Positions 1-6,496 of a stretch of 13,293 nucleotides of DNA are shown here, in pieces (positions within the stretch are counted from its first letter, which is position 1; every line of letters begins with the position of its first letter). The stretch is from contig JBGTIZ010000290.1 of NCBI GenBank assembly GCA_041745395.1, forward strand, positions 1 to 13,293, given 5' to 3'. A program made the position numbers and the translations under genes. The notes below the pieces were generated by a model. It worked only from the letters and a program-made list of their open reading frames with translations, was not told the DNA's origin and ran no database searches. Source of the stretch: Hadersleviella sp041745395 (GTDB taxonomy: Bacteria > Chloroflexota > Anaerolineae > Promineifilales > Promineifilaceae).

Positions 1-54
1 GCCGCTGGCGGCGAGGCGTGTGGTCGCTGTAGCTGTAACGATAACTTGAACCAT
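1..54 (-). CDS. 5' end of an unidentified gene (partial, runs off the left edge)
   Basis: On the minus strand an ATG at 54-52 opens a frame without stops to the window edge, giving MVQVIVTATATTRLAASG. An AAAGG motif lies 5 bases upstream of the ATG (61-65 on this strand), a good ribosome-binding spacing. The frame follows the oxidoreductase gene at 118-1140 on the same strand after a 63-bp gap, so the two could be co-transcribed. Eighteen residues are too few to name a family. The start codon and ribosome-binding site are seen; that it is a real gene is inferred. Confidence 0.4.
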   Translation of the reverse strand, partial: MVQVIVTATATTRLAASG

Positions 55-60
55 GCCCGC

Positions 61-118
61 CTTTCTCTTACTCTCCCCCTCTCTTACTCTCTTACTCTCT
101 TTCTCCCCTCGCCTCTCT
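61..118. repeat. Polypyrimidine low-complexity tract (CTCTTACTCT-type)
   Basis: Almost every base is C or T, made of loosely repeated CTCTTACTCTC words. It fills the spacer between two minus-strand genes. The same word recurs at 2889-2936. It makes no inverted repeat with a T-run, so it does not read as a terminator. Confidence 0.6.
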
Positions 119-1140
119 CACGGCACAAGCAACACTTTGCCCGTATTCTGCCGCTCTTGCAGGTAATGATGCGCGTCGGCCGCGTCTTCTAGTTTAAAAA
201 CGCGATCAACATGGGGGCGAAACTCCGCCGAATCGTACCAAGTGACGATTTGGGCCATATAATCGCGCAGAGCATCTTTTTGGGTCCATAAATGGCCGAT
301 GTTGAGGCCAAGCACCCCTTTGTTGTCGTCCATCAGTTGCAGAGGCGTGTAGCGTGGCTGGGCAAAGTAGCCAAGCAAAATGGCGAGGAGGGAGCGTTTT
401 TTGGCGGGAGCCATACTACTGGCGCCATACACAATGAGCCGCCCGAGTGGGGCGAGCAGGCGATAGTTTTTTTGCCAATGCACGCCGCCGAGCGGGTCGA
501 GAATGAGGTTGACCCCACGGCCGTGAGTGATCTCTTTGACCACGCGCTCATAGTCACGGTCGGGATGGCGATAATCCACGGCCGTGTTTAGTCCCCGCTC
601 CATCAAAAACTCATGCTTGCCTGCCGAAGCCGTGCCAATCGTTTGCGCCCCCAAAATTTTACAAATGTCTAAAGCGGCCAGCCCCACGCCTCCCGCCACG
701 CCGTGAACCAGTACCGTATCGCCCTTGCGCAACGACCCCAAGATAACCAACGCCAAATACGCCGTCAGATAATTAACGGGAATGGCCGCCGCATCATAAT
801 CGCTCATCCAATCGTAACATTTGAACACCTGCTTATGCGGCACACACACCATACTGCTGTAGCCCCCAAACTGCGTCAGAGCAAACACGCGGTCGCCGTC
901 GTGCAAATTGGTGACGCCCTGCCCTACGGCATCTACCACGCCCGACACTTCATAGCCGGGCACATAAGGCATGGCGGGCGCGTCGGGATAGACCCCCATG
1001 CGTCCCAACACATCGGCAAAATTAACGCCAATCGCGGCCACTTTTAGGCGCACTTCGCCATTGCCCGGAATGGGGTCAGGCGTTTCGCGGAGTTGCAACA
1101 CGTCGGGCGTACCTGCTTTGGGTATCCAAATTTGTCTCAT
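118..1140 (-). CDS. Zinc-independent MDR-family NADPH:quinone oxidoreductase-like protein
   Basis: Encodes 340 residues, the usual length for medium-chain dehydrogenases/reductases of the quinone oxidoreductase (QOR/VAT-1-like) branch. The N-terminal GroES-like domain carries the family motif GYEVSGVV (62-69). The Rossmann domain shows VLVHGVAGGVGLAA (143-156), the AxxGxxG dinucleotide-binding loop, followed by the typical LGAQTIGTAS strand. The structural-zinc cysteine cluster and catalytic-zinc ligands of alcohol dehydrogenases are absent, which points to the zinc-free subfamily that reduces quinones or activated double bonds with NADPH. The true substrate cannot be read from the sequence. 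The ATG is at 1138-1140 and no strong ribosome-binding site precedes it. The gene contains two CACGGCCGTG palindromes (516, 577). It is divergent from the regulator at 1423, with a repeat element between them. Confidence 0.85.
   Translation of the reverse strand: MRQIWIPKAGTPDVLQLRETPDPIPGNGEVRLKVAAIGVNFADVLGRMGVYPDAPAMPYVPGYEVSGVVDAVGQGVTNLHDGDRVFALTQFGGYSSMVCVPHKQVFKCYDWMSDYDAAAIPVNYLTAYLALVILGSLRKGDTVLVHGVAGGVGLAALDICKILGAQTIGTASAGKHEFLMERGLNTAVDYRHPDRDYERVVKEITHGRGVNLILDPLGGVHWQKNYRLLAPLGRLIVYGASSMAPAKKRSLLAILLGYFAQPRYTPLQLMDDNKGVLGLNIGHLWTQKDALRDYMAQIVTWYDSAEFRPHVDRVFKLEDAADAHHYLQERQNTGKVLLVP
516..525. repeat. CACGGCCGTG palindrome, first of 12 exact copies
   Basis: Perfect 10-bp palindrome. 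Exact copies start at 516, 577, 2106, 2210, 2576, 2738, 3666, 4009, 4842, 5323, 5556 and 11435. Ten further sites keep eight bases of it: CGGCCGTG at 3176, 4895, 6862, 7010, 7457, 8143, 11056 and 12853, and the reverse CACGGCCG at 3284 and 7118. Within genes the exact copies are read either as Thr-Ala-Val (7) or His-Gly-Arg (4), and one is intergenic. This copy is read as His-Gly-Arg in the minus-strand oxidoreductase. Confidence 0.9.
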
Positions 1141-1191
1141 GGCGTGAGTGTAAGCATTTCGGCGATGAGAGACAAGGGCGGGCTAAAATCG

Positions 1192-1360
1192 TAGCCGTTC
1201 AGCACTTCAGGCAGTCAGCAGTTCAGCCTGCTTTTCGCCACATGGTCTGTCCATCTTTAAGTAATCCAACAGCCTAAAAAGCGTCTGTTAAGCCAAAACA
1301 AGTGCGTTGGGCACACAGTTTAGGTGGCTGACTAGCTGACTAGCTGACTAGCTGAACGCT
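1192..1360 (-). repeat. Dispersed ~169-bp repeat element, copy 1 (MITE/REP-like)
   Basis: Read on the minus strand, this segment aligns with 6497-6664 along its whole length. By hand count, about 70% of positions match over ~125 bp with no gap, plus a near-identical left end differing by one repeat unit. Both copies begin AGCGTTCAGCTAGTCAGC and end GCTGAACGGCTA. The ends are imperfect inverted repeats made of CTAGTCAG-like units. Here the unit CTGACTAG runs three times in tandem at 1327-1354. There is no open reading frame of note. It lies between two divergent genes. An imperfect flanking match of AAAATC (1185-1190 and 1366-1371) is too short and not quite adjacent to count as a target duplication. 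Confidence 0.75.
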
Positions 1361-1376
1361 TGCCCAAAATCTATGC

Positions 1377-1382
1377 TATACT
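1377..1382 (+). promoter_or_regulatory. Possible -10 box for the DtxR-type regulator
   Basis: TATACT lies 41 bases before the regulator's ATG and just outside the repeat element. No good -35 box sits at normal spacing: TTGCCC at 1360-1365 is only 11 bases away. A promoter here is tentative and its -35 region would fall in the end of the repeat element. Confidence 0.25.
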
Positions 1383-1422
1383 CGCCACGTAACCGTAGAC
1401 TGAGCAACTGCTAGGAAAACTG

Positions 1423-2139
1423 ATGCCTGAAATAGATGCTTTAGAAGAGAGTTCCTCATTGCAAAAAGGTGGCCTTAACCATCAGGCCATCGAAGATTAT
1501 GCCAAGACGATTTATATGCTGGCGCAGGAAGAATCCCCCGTCAGCACGTCGCGCATTGCCGAGGCGCGACAGGTGAAACCGGGGTCAGCCACGGGCATGA
1601 TTAAGCGATTGTCTAAGCTGGGGCTGGTGGATTATCAGAAGCATTATGGGGTCACTTTGACCGAAAAAGGGGAGCGCATCGCTCTCGAGGTGATTCGCCA
1701 TCATCGCCTGATTGAGCTGTATCTGATTGAAGCGTTGGGGTTTAGCTGGGATGAGGTGCATGAGCAGGCGGACATTCTGGAGCATGTGATTAGCGAGAAG
1801 TTGGAGGAGCGCATGGCGCGAGCCTTGGGCTATCCGCAGTTTGACCCGCACGGGGCGCCTATTCCGACCAAAGAGCTAATCATGCCCGATATGAATAATC
1901 AGCCGCTGTCCACACTGACGGCCGGGGACAAAGCGGTCGTGAGTCGCATTATTTGGCCAGACGCAGATGGCAAAATGTTCCGCTATTTGGACAGTTTAGG
2001 GCTGACGCCTGGCACAGCGTTTACCGTGATAGAGGTGGCTCCATTTGATGGGCCGGTCACGGTGCAGATTGGGGAAGCACAGAAAGTGGTGGGGCACACG
2101 GTTTCCACGGCCGTGCTAGTCGAAAAATCAGACGCATGA
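1423..2139 (+). CDS. DtxR/MntR-family metal-dependent transcriptional regulator with C-terminal FeoA-like domain
   Basis: A 238-residue protein with the full-length DtxR plan. It has a winged helix-turn-helix (about 22-85, with TSRIAEARQVKPGSATGMIKR as the DNA-reading part), a dimerisation/metal domain (about 86-150, with RHHRLIELYL and HEQADILEHV), and an SH3/FeoA-like domain (about 160-235). Aligning by eye with DtxR and MntR, likely metal ligands are D25, H94, E98, H113, D117, E120 and H121. D117 occupies the position of DtxR Cys102 and MntR Glu99, so the pocket is acidic and closer to the manganese type. The MntR Glu11 position is K28 here. AGGA at 1412-1415 is the ribosome-binding site. 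It probably represses metal-uptake genes when metal is present; no such transporter lies in this window. The neighbouring decarboxylase overlaps it. Confidence 0.88.
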   Translation: MPEIDALEESSSLQKGGLNHQAIEDYAKTIYMLAQEESPVSTSRIAEARQVKPGSATGMIKRLSKLGLVDYQKHYGVTLTEKGERIALEVIRHHRLIELYLIEALGFSWDEVHEQADILEHVISEKLEERMARALGYPQFDPHGAPIPTKELIMPDMNNQPLSTLTAGDKAVVSRIIWPDADGKMFRYLDSLGLTPGTAFTVIEVAPFDGPVTVQIGEAQKVVGHTVSTAVLVEKSDA

Positions 2140-2825
2140 CCCAACCTGAGCCAAACGCGCCCGCTCCGTGGGATTTACGGGGCAGTGGGTACATTCTCTT
2201 TTATCGTCCCACGGCCGTGTGGGGGAGCGATTTTGGCTTTGTCCAGCCCGCCCTCCAGCCCCATTTTCGCGGTGGCGTGGGGGCGGTCATGCTCGTCGAT
2301 TATGCTGATTCCCCCGTAGGCCCCTACGATGAACTGCTCTTTATGCCCGGCTTCTTTGATTTTCAGGGGCAAAGCTTCCTCACTATCAGCAAAATTTACG
2401 TCTCTACCCAAGTTAGCGTGGTCAACGGCTGGGCAAATTGGCGCATTCCCAAGGAAGAAGCCCGCTTTGCGCGATACACCCAAGGGCAAACGGAGCGAGT
2501 CGTCATCCAGACGCCCAGCGGGGAGCGCATCGCCGATATGACTTTGCACCGCAAAAATGTGCGCCTGCCCGTGACCACGGCCGTGGTTCCCCCCCATTTG
2601 CGCACCATTGCCCAGCCCGACCCCGTCAAAACCTATGAAACGACGCTGGCGGGGCGGGGCTGGGTAGCTCCCGCCCAACTGCTCCATGCACGGGTGAATC
2701 CCGCTTATTTTCCCGACTTTTCCCAAGGACGACTGCTCACGGCCGTGCATGTGACTGATTTTAGCCTGACTTTTCCCGTGCCAACTTTTACAGTAATGAG
2801 CGATGAGCGACCTGAAAAAAGGTAG
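2136..2825 (+). CDS. Acetoacetate decarboxylase (ADC) family protein
   Basis: A 229-residue protein that starts inside the stop of the regulator (ATGA, 2136-2139), an arrangement that suggests translational coupling. Family hallmarks in order: PVGPYDELLFMPG (61-72) with the conserved acidic residue E67, the strand ISKIYVST, and NGWANWRIPKEEARFA (97-112). K106 in IPKEE aligns by eye with the Schiff-base lysine of clostridial ADC (AYPKK). If the chemistry is kept, it forms an imine with a beta-keto acid. Many ADC-family proteins act on other substrates, so acetoacetate is not assured. Three exact CACGGCCGTG copies lie inside (2210, 2576, 2738), each read as Thr-Ala-Val. The coupling to a metal-responsive regulator is unusual and unexplained. 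The last residues run into a purine-rich intergenic tract. Confidence 0.75.
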   Translation: MTQPEPNAPAPWDLRGSGYILFYRPTAVWGSDFGFVQPALQPHFRGGVGAVMLVDYADSPVGPYDELLFMPGFFDFQGQSFLTISKIYVSTQVSVVNGWANWRIPKEEARFARYTQGQTERVVIQTPSGERIADMTLHRKNVRLPVTTAVVPPHLRTIAQPDPVKTYETTLAGRGWVAPAQLLHARVNPAYFPDFSQGRLLTAVHVTDFSLTFPVPTFTVMSDERPEKR

Positions 2826-2855
2826 AGGGAAGAGGGAAGAAGGAAGAAAAAGAGC
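2822..2855. repeat. Polypurine tract (GAGGGAAGA repeats)
   Basis: Consists of GAGGGAAGAGGGAAGAAGG-like repeats directly after the decarboxylase stop codon. The facing polypyrimidine tract at 2889-2936 is roughly complementary, so the two could fold into a loose stem around the TTCTCGAGAA palindrome at 2861-2870. No T-run follows, so a terminator role is unproven. Confidence 0.5.
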
Positions 2856-2888
2856 CGGTCTTCTCGAGAAAATTTCCGCGTTCTCAAG

Positions 2889-2936
2889 AGTTTCTCTTAC
2901 TCCCTTTCTCTCTTACTCTCCTACTCCCTCCCTTAA
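2889..2936. repeat. Polypyrimidine tract (TCTCTTACTCC repeats)
   Basis: Repeated TCTCTTACTC words, the same type as at 61-118. It ends 13 bases before the methyltransferase start, so it would form much of that gene's leader. Confidence 0.55.
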
Positions 2937-2948
2937 AAGGCAACCGAC

Positions 2949-3791
2949 ATGACCACACCTGCTGAAAATTTCTACACCGATAAACAACATCTCACAGCCG
3001 TGAGCTATGACAAACATGACCGTCTGCAAGTGCGCATCGACACGCACCGCCGCTACAACCAGCCGCAGGTAGACTTCATGGCGTGGGTCTTGGATCATAT
3101 TGCTTGGCGGGGCACGGAGTTGGTCATTGATATGGGCTGTGGCAGTGGAGCGTATTGGCCCAAAGTGCAGGAACGCGGCCGTGTTTATATTGGGGGCGAC
3201 CTCTCGTTAGGGATGCTGACCGACCTCTCGCCCGAGATAACGCGGGTCAATTTAGATGCGCAACAGCTTCCCTTTGCCGACCACACGGCCGATGTGGTTT
3301 TAGCCAACCATATGCTCTACCATGTACCCGACCTGCTCCAAGCGGTGCGCCAAGCGCGGCGCATCTTACGGCCAGATGGGGTACTGCTGGCCAGCACGAA
3401 CAGCCAATATAGTCGCCTCGAATTTTTTGAACTGGTGGCTGATTCTCTGACAGAACTAGGGGTGACACATCATCCCGCCGAGTTAAACCCAGACGGCCGC
3501 TTTAAGCTGGAAAATGGGGGCGCGTTTCTCGAGCAAGTTTTTACGCAGGTGACGCGCTATGATTCGGAAACGGCGTTTGTCTTTCCCTCACCCGAGCCAG
3601 CATTGGCCTATTTGGCTTCGGTCTATGATTGGCGGGAGTGGGAGACGGATAAAGAGGATGGGGTTCACGGCCGTGTCATCACCTGGCCCATGCTCCGCGA
3701 AGCCCTTGAGCAAAGCCTCAACGACCATTTTGCCCAGCAGGACAGCTTCCGCGTGAACACCCTGTCCGGCGTCTTTGTCTGCCGCCCTTGA
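2949..3791 (+). CDS. Class I SAM-dependent methyltransferase (Methyltransf_11 type)
   Basis: A 280-residue cytosolic protein with the Rossmann-like methyltransferase fold. Motif I is LVIDMGCGSGAYW (58-70), which binds S-adenosylmethionine. D84 in VYIGGDLS is placed to contact the ribose. NLDAQQLPF (101-109) is the adenine-contact region. DVVLANHMLYHVPD (115-128) and ARRILRPDGVLLAST (136-150) are motifs typical of Methyltransf_11/25. This family methylates small molecules, quinones or cofactors; the substrate cannot be inferred. AAAAGG at 2935-2940, 8 bases before the ATG, supports this start. A CACGGCCGTG copy at 3666 is read as His-Gly-Arg. The 123-bp gap from the decarboxylase is filled by purine and pyrimidine tracts, so co-transcription is uncertain. 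Confidence 0.88.
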   Translation: MTTPAENFYTDKQHLTAVSYDKHDRLQVRIDTHRRYNQPQVDFMAWVLDHIAWRGTELVIDMGCGSGAYWPKVQERGRVYIGGDLSLGMLTDLSPEITRVNLDAQQLPFADHTADVVLANHMLYHVPDLLQAVRQARRILRPDGVLLASTNSQYSRLEFFELVADSLTELGVTHHPAELNPDGRFKLENGGAFLEQVFTQVTRYDSETAFVFPSPEPALAYLASVYDWREWETDKEDGVHGRVITWPMLREALEQSLNDHFAQQDSFRVNTLSGVFVCRP

Positions 3792-3869
3792 ATATCAAGC
3801 GGGTCTGCGGCATGAGCAAGCTAACCCATAGCGCACCGCATCCCATCCACTTACACCAGTGAGCAAACA

Positions 3870-3898
3870 TAGCCAATTTAGCTATCTGCCGTTATAAT
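3870..3898 (+). promoter_or_regulatory. Candidate sigma-70 type promoter for malate dehydrogenase
   Basis: A perfect -10 TATAAT at 3893-3898 lies 17 bases downstream of TAGCCA (3870-3875), a four-of-six match to TTGACA. It would start a transcript near 3905, leaving a leader of about 227 bases before the mdh ATG. Confidence 0.5.
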
Positions 3899-3902
3899 AG
3901 AA

Positions 3903-3927
3903 ATGCGTTTGCAACCCGCAAACGCAT
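3903..3927 (+). promoter_or_regulatory. Perfect 10-bp hairpin at the predicted transcript start
   Basis: ATGCGTTTGC (3903-3912), loop AACCC, then GCAAACGCAT (3918-3927), a perfect inverted repeat. It begins 4 bases after the -10 box. It could be a repressor operator overlapping the start site, or a 5'-end RNA hairpin that stabilises the leader. No T-run follows, so a terminator is unlikely. Confidence 0.5.
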
Positions 3928-3949
3928 CGGTTCGTTTCCTTAACAACCG

Positions 3950-4035
3950 CATGGTAGCCCCCCACACAAACTGTATAACCGCATAATTGTTGATTCAATA
4001 GTGACGTACACGGCCGTGTGGAACCCCCTACCATG
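3950..4035 (+). promoter_or_regulatory. Long interrupted inverted repeat in the mdh leader
   Basis: The outer arms CATGGTAG (3950-3957) and CTACCATG (4028-4035) and the inner arms CCACAC (3962-3967) and GTGTGG (4016-4021) are complementary, giving 14 pairs in one structure of 86 bases. The apex holds the extended palindrome ACACGGCCGTGT (4008-4019). The rest of the 340-base gap between the methyltransferase and mdh shows only the promoter and hairpin listed separately. The structure may act in the RNA leader or be a mobile-element remnant; neither is shown. Confidence 0.4.
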
Positions 4036-4131
4036 AAGCACAACCTATTTACATAACCATAGGGCTTGCCCGCTGGCGGAGCTTATCGAAGCCAAAAGTC
4101 TAAGTCCTGAACATACCAAGAGGTAAAAAAC

Positions 4132-5073
4132 ATGCGTAATAAAATTGCTTTCTACGGAGCCGGCAACGTCGGCGCCACCTGTGCCCACTGGCTCGCTGAA
4201 AAAGGCATTGGCGACTGCTACCTATTCGACATCTTTGGCGAAGTCGCCGCCGGCAAAGCCCTTGACCTGTATCAATCTGCCCCCGCTATCGGCTTTGATA
4301 GCGTTGTCAAAGGCTCCAGCGACCCCGGCATTATCGAAGGCGCGGACATTGTCGTCGTCACCGCTGGGGTTCCCCGCAAAAAAGACCCCAAAACGGGTCA
4401 ATTTCCCAGCCGGGATGAACTGGTCAAAATCAATCAAGACGTGATTACCCAAGTTTCGGCTAACATTAAAAAATACGCGCCCGACAGCATCGTTATTCTG
4501 GTGACCAATCCGCTCGACGCGATGTGCCACGTCATGCTCGAAGAAACGGGCTTCCCCCGCGAGCGCGTCATCGGCCAAGCCGGGGCCTTAGACACAGCCC
4601 GCTACAAGACGTTTATCTCTATGGAATTGGGCGTCAGCGTCAAAGATGTGCATGGCATCGTTCTCGGTGGTCATGGTGACACGATGGTTCCCCTGCCCCG
4701 CCACACCTCGGTCGGCGGCATTCCCATTTTGGAGCTAATCAGCAAAGAGCGTTTGGATGAAATTATTGACCGCACCGCCAAAGGTGGCGGCGAAATCGTT
4801 GGTTTACTGGGCTACAGTGGTTATTATGCCCCAGCGGCGGGCACGGCCGTGATGGTCGAATCTATCCTGCAAGACCAAAAGCGCGTTGTGCCCTCGGCCG
4901 TGTACACCCAAGGGGAATACGGCTATGAGAACCTCTTCCTCGGTCTGCCCTGTGTTCTCGGCCGCAAAGGCGTCGAGCGCATCATCGAGATGGAACTCAA
5001 CGAAGAAGAACGTGCCAAGCTGGACTACTCGGCTGAAGCCGTCCGGGCTGTAGTAGACGTTCTCGGCTACTAA
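4132..5073 (+). CDS. mdh: Malate dehydrogenase, LDH-like type
   Basis: A 313-residue NAD-dependent enzyme converting malate and oxaloacetate in the TCA cycle. Seen: the GAGNVG dinucleotide loop (9-14), D33 after the second strand, which favours NAD over NADP, and VTAGVPRK (76-83) with R82, the malate-type specificity residue. Also R94 in PSRDEL, VTNPLDA (124-130), D154/R157 in GALDTARY, and the catalytic histidine H181 in GGHGDTMVPL. Relative to the usual AGxPRKPGMSRDDL pattern of this family, the mobile active-site loop reads PRKKDPKTGQFPSRDEL, about six residues longer. AAGAGG at 4118-4123 gives an 8-base spacing to the ATG. It is a single-gene unit, with its own leader upstream and a strong terminator downstream. 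Palindrome copies lie at 4842 (exact) and 4895 (8 bases). Confidence 0.95.
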   Translation: MRNKIAFYGAGNVGATCAHWLAEKGIGDCYLFDIFGEVAAGKALDLYQSAPAIGFDSVVKGSSDPGIIEGADIVVVTAGVPRKKDPKTGQFPSRDELVKINQDVITQVSANIKKYAPDSIVILVTNPLDAMCHVMLEETGFPRERVIGQAGALDTARYKTFISMELGVSVKDVHGIVLGGHGDTMVPLPRHTSVGGIPILELISKERLDEIIDRTAKGGGEIVGLLGYSGYYAPAAGTAVMVESILQDQKRVVPSAVYTQGEYGYENLFLGLPCVLGRKGVERIIEMELNEEERAKLDYSAEAVRAVVDVLGY

Positions 5074-5093
5074 AAAAGCACCCCGCAAAACTG

Positions 5094-5129
5094 GCCAGAG
5101 CCTTTGCCCAAGGCTCTGGCTTTTTTTTT
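5094..5129 (+). terminator. Rho-independent terminator of mdh
   Basis: GCCAGAGCCTT (5094-5104), loop TGCCC, AAGGCTCTGGC (5110-5120), a perfect 11-bp stem, followed by nine T residues (5121-5129). It sits 20 bases after the mdh stop codon. Confidence 0.95.
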
Positions 5130-5205
5130 ATACGCCCCCTGCGTTATACTCTTAAACAACTGATTGGCTAATCGACTGAAAGAGTGAAAGACCAACCAAC
5201 TAAAA

Positions 5206-5613
5206 ATGCCCCTCTCCACTGGCGTTGATATGATAGAAATAGAGCGCATTGCCCGGGCACTGGATCGCTTTGGGGTGCGTTTTGCAGACCGGATTTTCAC
5301 GGTGGCCGAGCAGAAACATTGCCACGGCCGTGTGTCCAGTCTCGCCGCCCGTTTCGCCGTCAAAGAAGCGGTGGCTAAAGCCCTCGGCACGGGCATTGGC
5401 GACATGCGCTGGCTCGACATCGAGGTCATTAACGACGAACGGGGTCGCCCCCACTTGCACCTGCACAACACAGCGCACACCATCGCCCAAGCGCAAGGGT
5501 TAACAACTTGGTCAATTAGCTTGGCTCATACTGAAACACATGCTATAGCCACGGCCACGGCCGTGGGCACGGGCAATGAGCAAGGCACAATGAAAAATGA
5601 GCAAACGGGATAA
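5206..5613 (+). CDS. acpS: Holo-[acyl-carrier-protein] synthase
   Basis: A 135-residue 4'-phosphopantetheinyl transferase that moves the phosphopantetheine arm from CoA onto acyl carrier protein. Family motifs: GVDMIEIERI (6-15) with the metal-binding D8, RFADRIFTVAEQKHC (25-39), and AARFAVKEAVAKALGTG (47-63) with the metal-binding E54. WSISLAHTETHAIATA closes the fold. AcpS proteins usually end about here, near 120-126 residues. The last ~14 residues (GTGNEQGTMKNEQTG) come from DNA with two AATGAGCAA repeats and look like an unselected tail. No clear ribosome-binding site precedes the ATG, but the GVD motif needs a start close to this position. Palindrome copies lie at 5323 and 5556. Confidence 0.93.
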   Translation: MPLSTGVDMIEIERIARALDRFGVRFADRIFTVAEQKHCHGRVSSLAARFAVKEAVAKALGTGIGDMRWLDIEVINDERGRPHLHLHNTAHTIAQAQGLTTWSISLAHTETHAIATATAVGTGNEQGTMKNEQTG

Positions 5614-5626
5614 GCCCAGTAAACGC

Positions 5627-5664
5627 CCCACCTGACACATGAAACGTGACACCTGACACGTAAA
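5627..5664. repeat. Short intergenic direct repeat (ACCTGACAC units)
   Basis: The words CACCTGACAC, AACGTGAC and ACACCTGACACG occur in sequence within 38 bases, forming an imperfect tandem repeat between acpS and the hydrolase gene. It has no coding potential of note. Confidence 0.5.
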
Positions 5665-5700
5665 CTCCACCAACCCATTCACAACGAGGTAGTAAAGCTC

Positions 5701-6492
5701 ATGGCAAACTGGAAAGCCGATGACGGCACACTCATCAACTTTGAGATACACGGCGATGGCGGAAGCAAAGAAACCATCTTGCTTTTACCCGGCCTGCTTG
5801 GCGCCATCAGCTCCCAATGGCGGCCATTTCTTGACCCCCTAGCGTCCCAATTCCGCGTGGTGCTCATGGATTTTCGCGGACACGGCCTGTCGGGCAACGA
5901 AGCCACCGACCTCAAGCCCGACCGCATTTTACAAGACATCGTGGGCCTGCTCGATAATTTGGGCGTGAATCGCCTACATGTGGCTGGCTATAGCCTCGGC
6001 GGCTATATGGGCCTCATGCTGGCCCTCACCCAGCCGCGCCGCATCGCCACTCTGCTCATGCACAGCACCAAATTTTATTGGACACAAGAAGCAGTCGAAA
6101 AAACCAAGAACCAATTCGACCCCGACACGCTCATTGCCAAAGTGCCCACCTATGCCAACCAGCTAGCCCAAGAACATGGCGGCGGTCGCTGGCGCACCCT
6201 CGTGCGGCAATCCTCCGATTTGGTTGGCTCGCTGTCAGAGAAAGGCATTACCGAAGGCATGGCGGCGCGGGCACAAACGCCAGCCCTAGTCAGCGTGGGC
6301 GACAGAGACGAAATGGTCTCTTTGCCCGAAGCGTTACGCCTCAGCCGCGTTCTGCCCAACGCTGGTTTACTCGTTTTGCCCAATACCCGTCACCCCTTCA
6401 ACACCGTTAGCCTCGTGCCGCTGTTGCCCACGATGCAATATTTTCATCAGAGCGATGTTGGCTCTAGCAGTAGTAGCGGGCGGCGTCGCTGA
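5701..6492 (+). CDS. Alpha/beta hydrolase-fold protein
   Basis: A 263-residue soluble hydrolase. The oxyanion region is LLLPGLLG (27-34), in which the common HG is replaced by PG. It continues with VVLMDFRGHGLSG (53-65), the nucleophile elbow GYSLGG (S98), an acid in SVGDRDEM (D201 or D203) and the histidine H231 in NTRHPFN. The triad Ser-Asp-His is therefore complete. It belongs to the esterase/lactonase/haloperoxidase-like Abhydrolase_6 group; the substrate is unknown. GAGGT at 5686-5690 is placed 10 bases before the ATG. The C-terminus ends in a serine run followed by GRRR, next to repeat element copy 2, and that tail may be unselected. Confidence 0.85.
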   Translation: MANWKADDGTLINFEIHGDGGSKETILLLPGLLGAISSQWRPFLDPLASQFRVVLMDFRGHGLSGNEATDLKPDRILQDIVGLLDNLGVNRLHVAGYSLGGYMGLMLALTQPRRIATLLMHSTKFYWTQEAVEKTKNQFDPDTLIAKVPTYANQLAQEHGGGRWRTLVRQSSDLVGSLSEKGITEGMAARAQTPALVSVGDRDEMVSLPEALRLSRVLPNAGLLVLPNTRHPFNTVSLVPLLPTMQYFHQSDVGSSSSSGRRR

Positions 6493-6496
6493 GATC

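Noticed and set aside
2175..2750. 191-residue minus-strand frame opposite the decarboxylase gene
   Set aside because: It lies wholly inside a gene with clear family motifs, has no recognisable domain, and reflects GC-biased codon use on the other strand.
2822..2936. Purine/pyrimidine tracts as a terminator for the decarboxylase gene
   Set aside because: The arms pair only loosely and no T-run follows the second arm.
5145..5150. TATACT as a promoter for acpS
   Set aside because: Only the T-run of the mdh terminator lies at -35 distance, so the match is not convincing.
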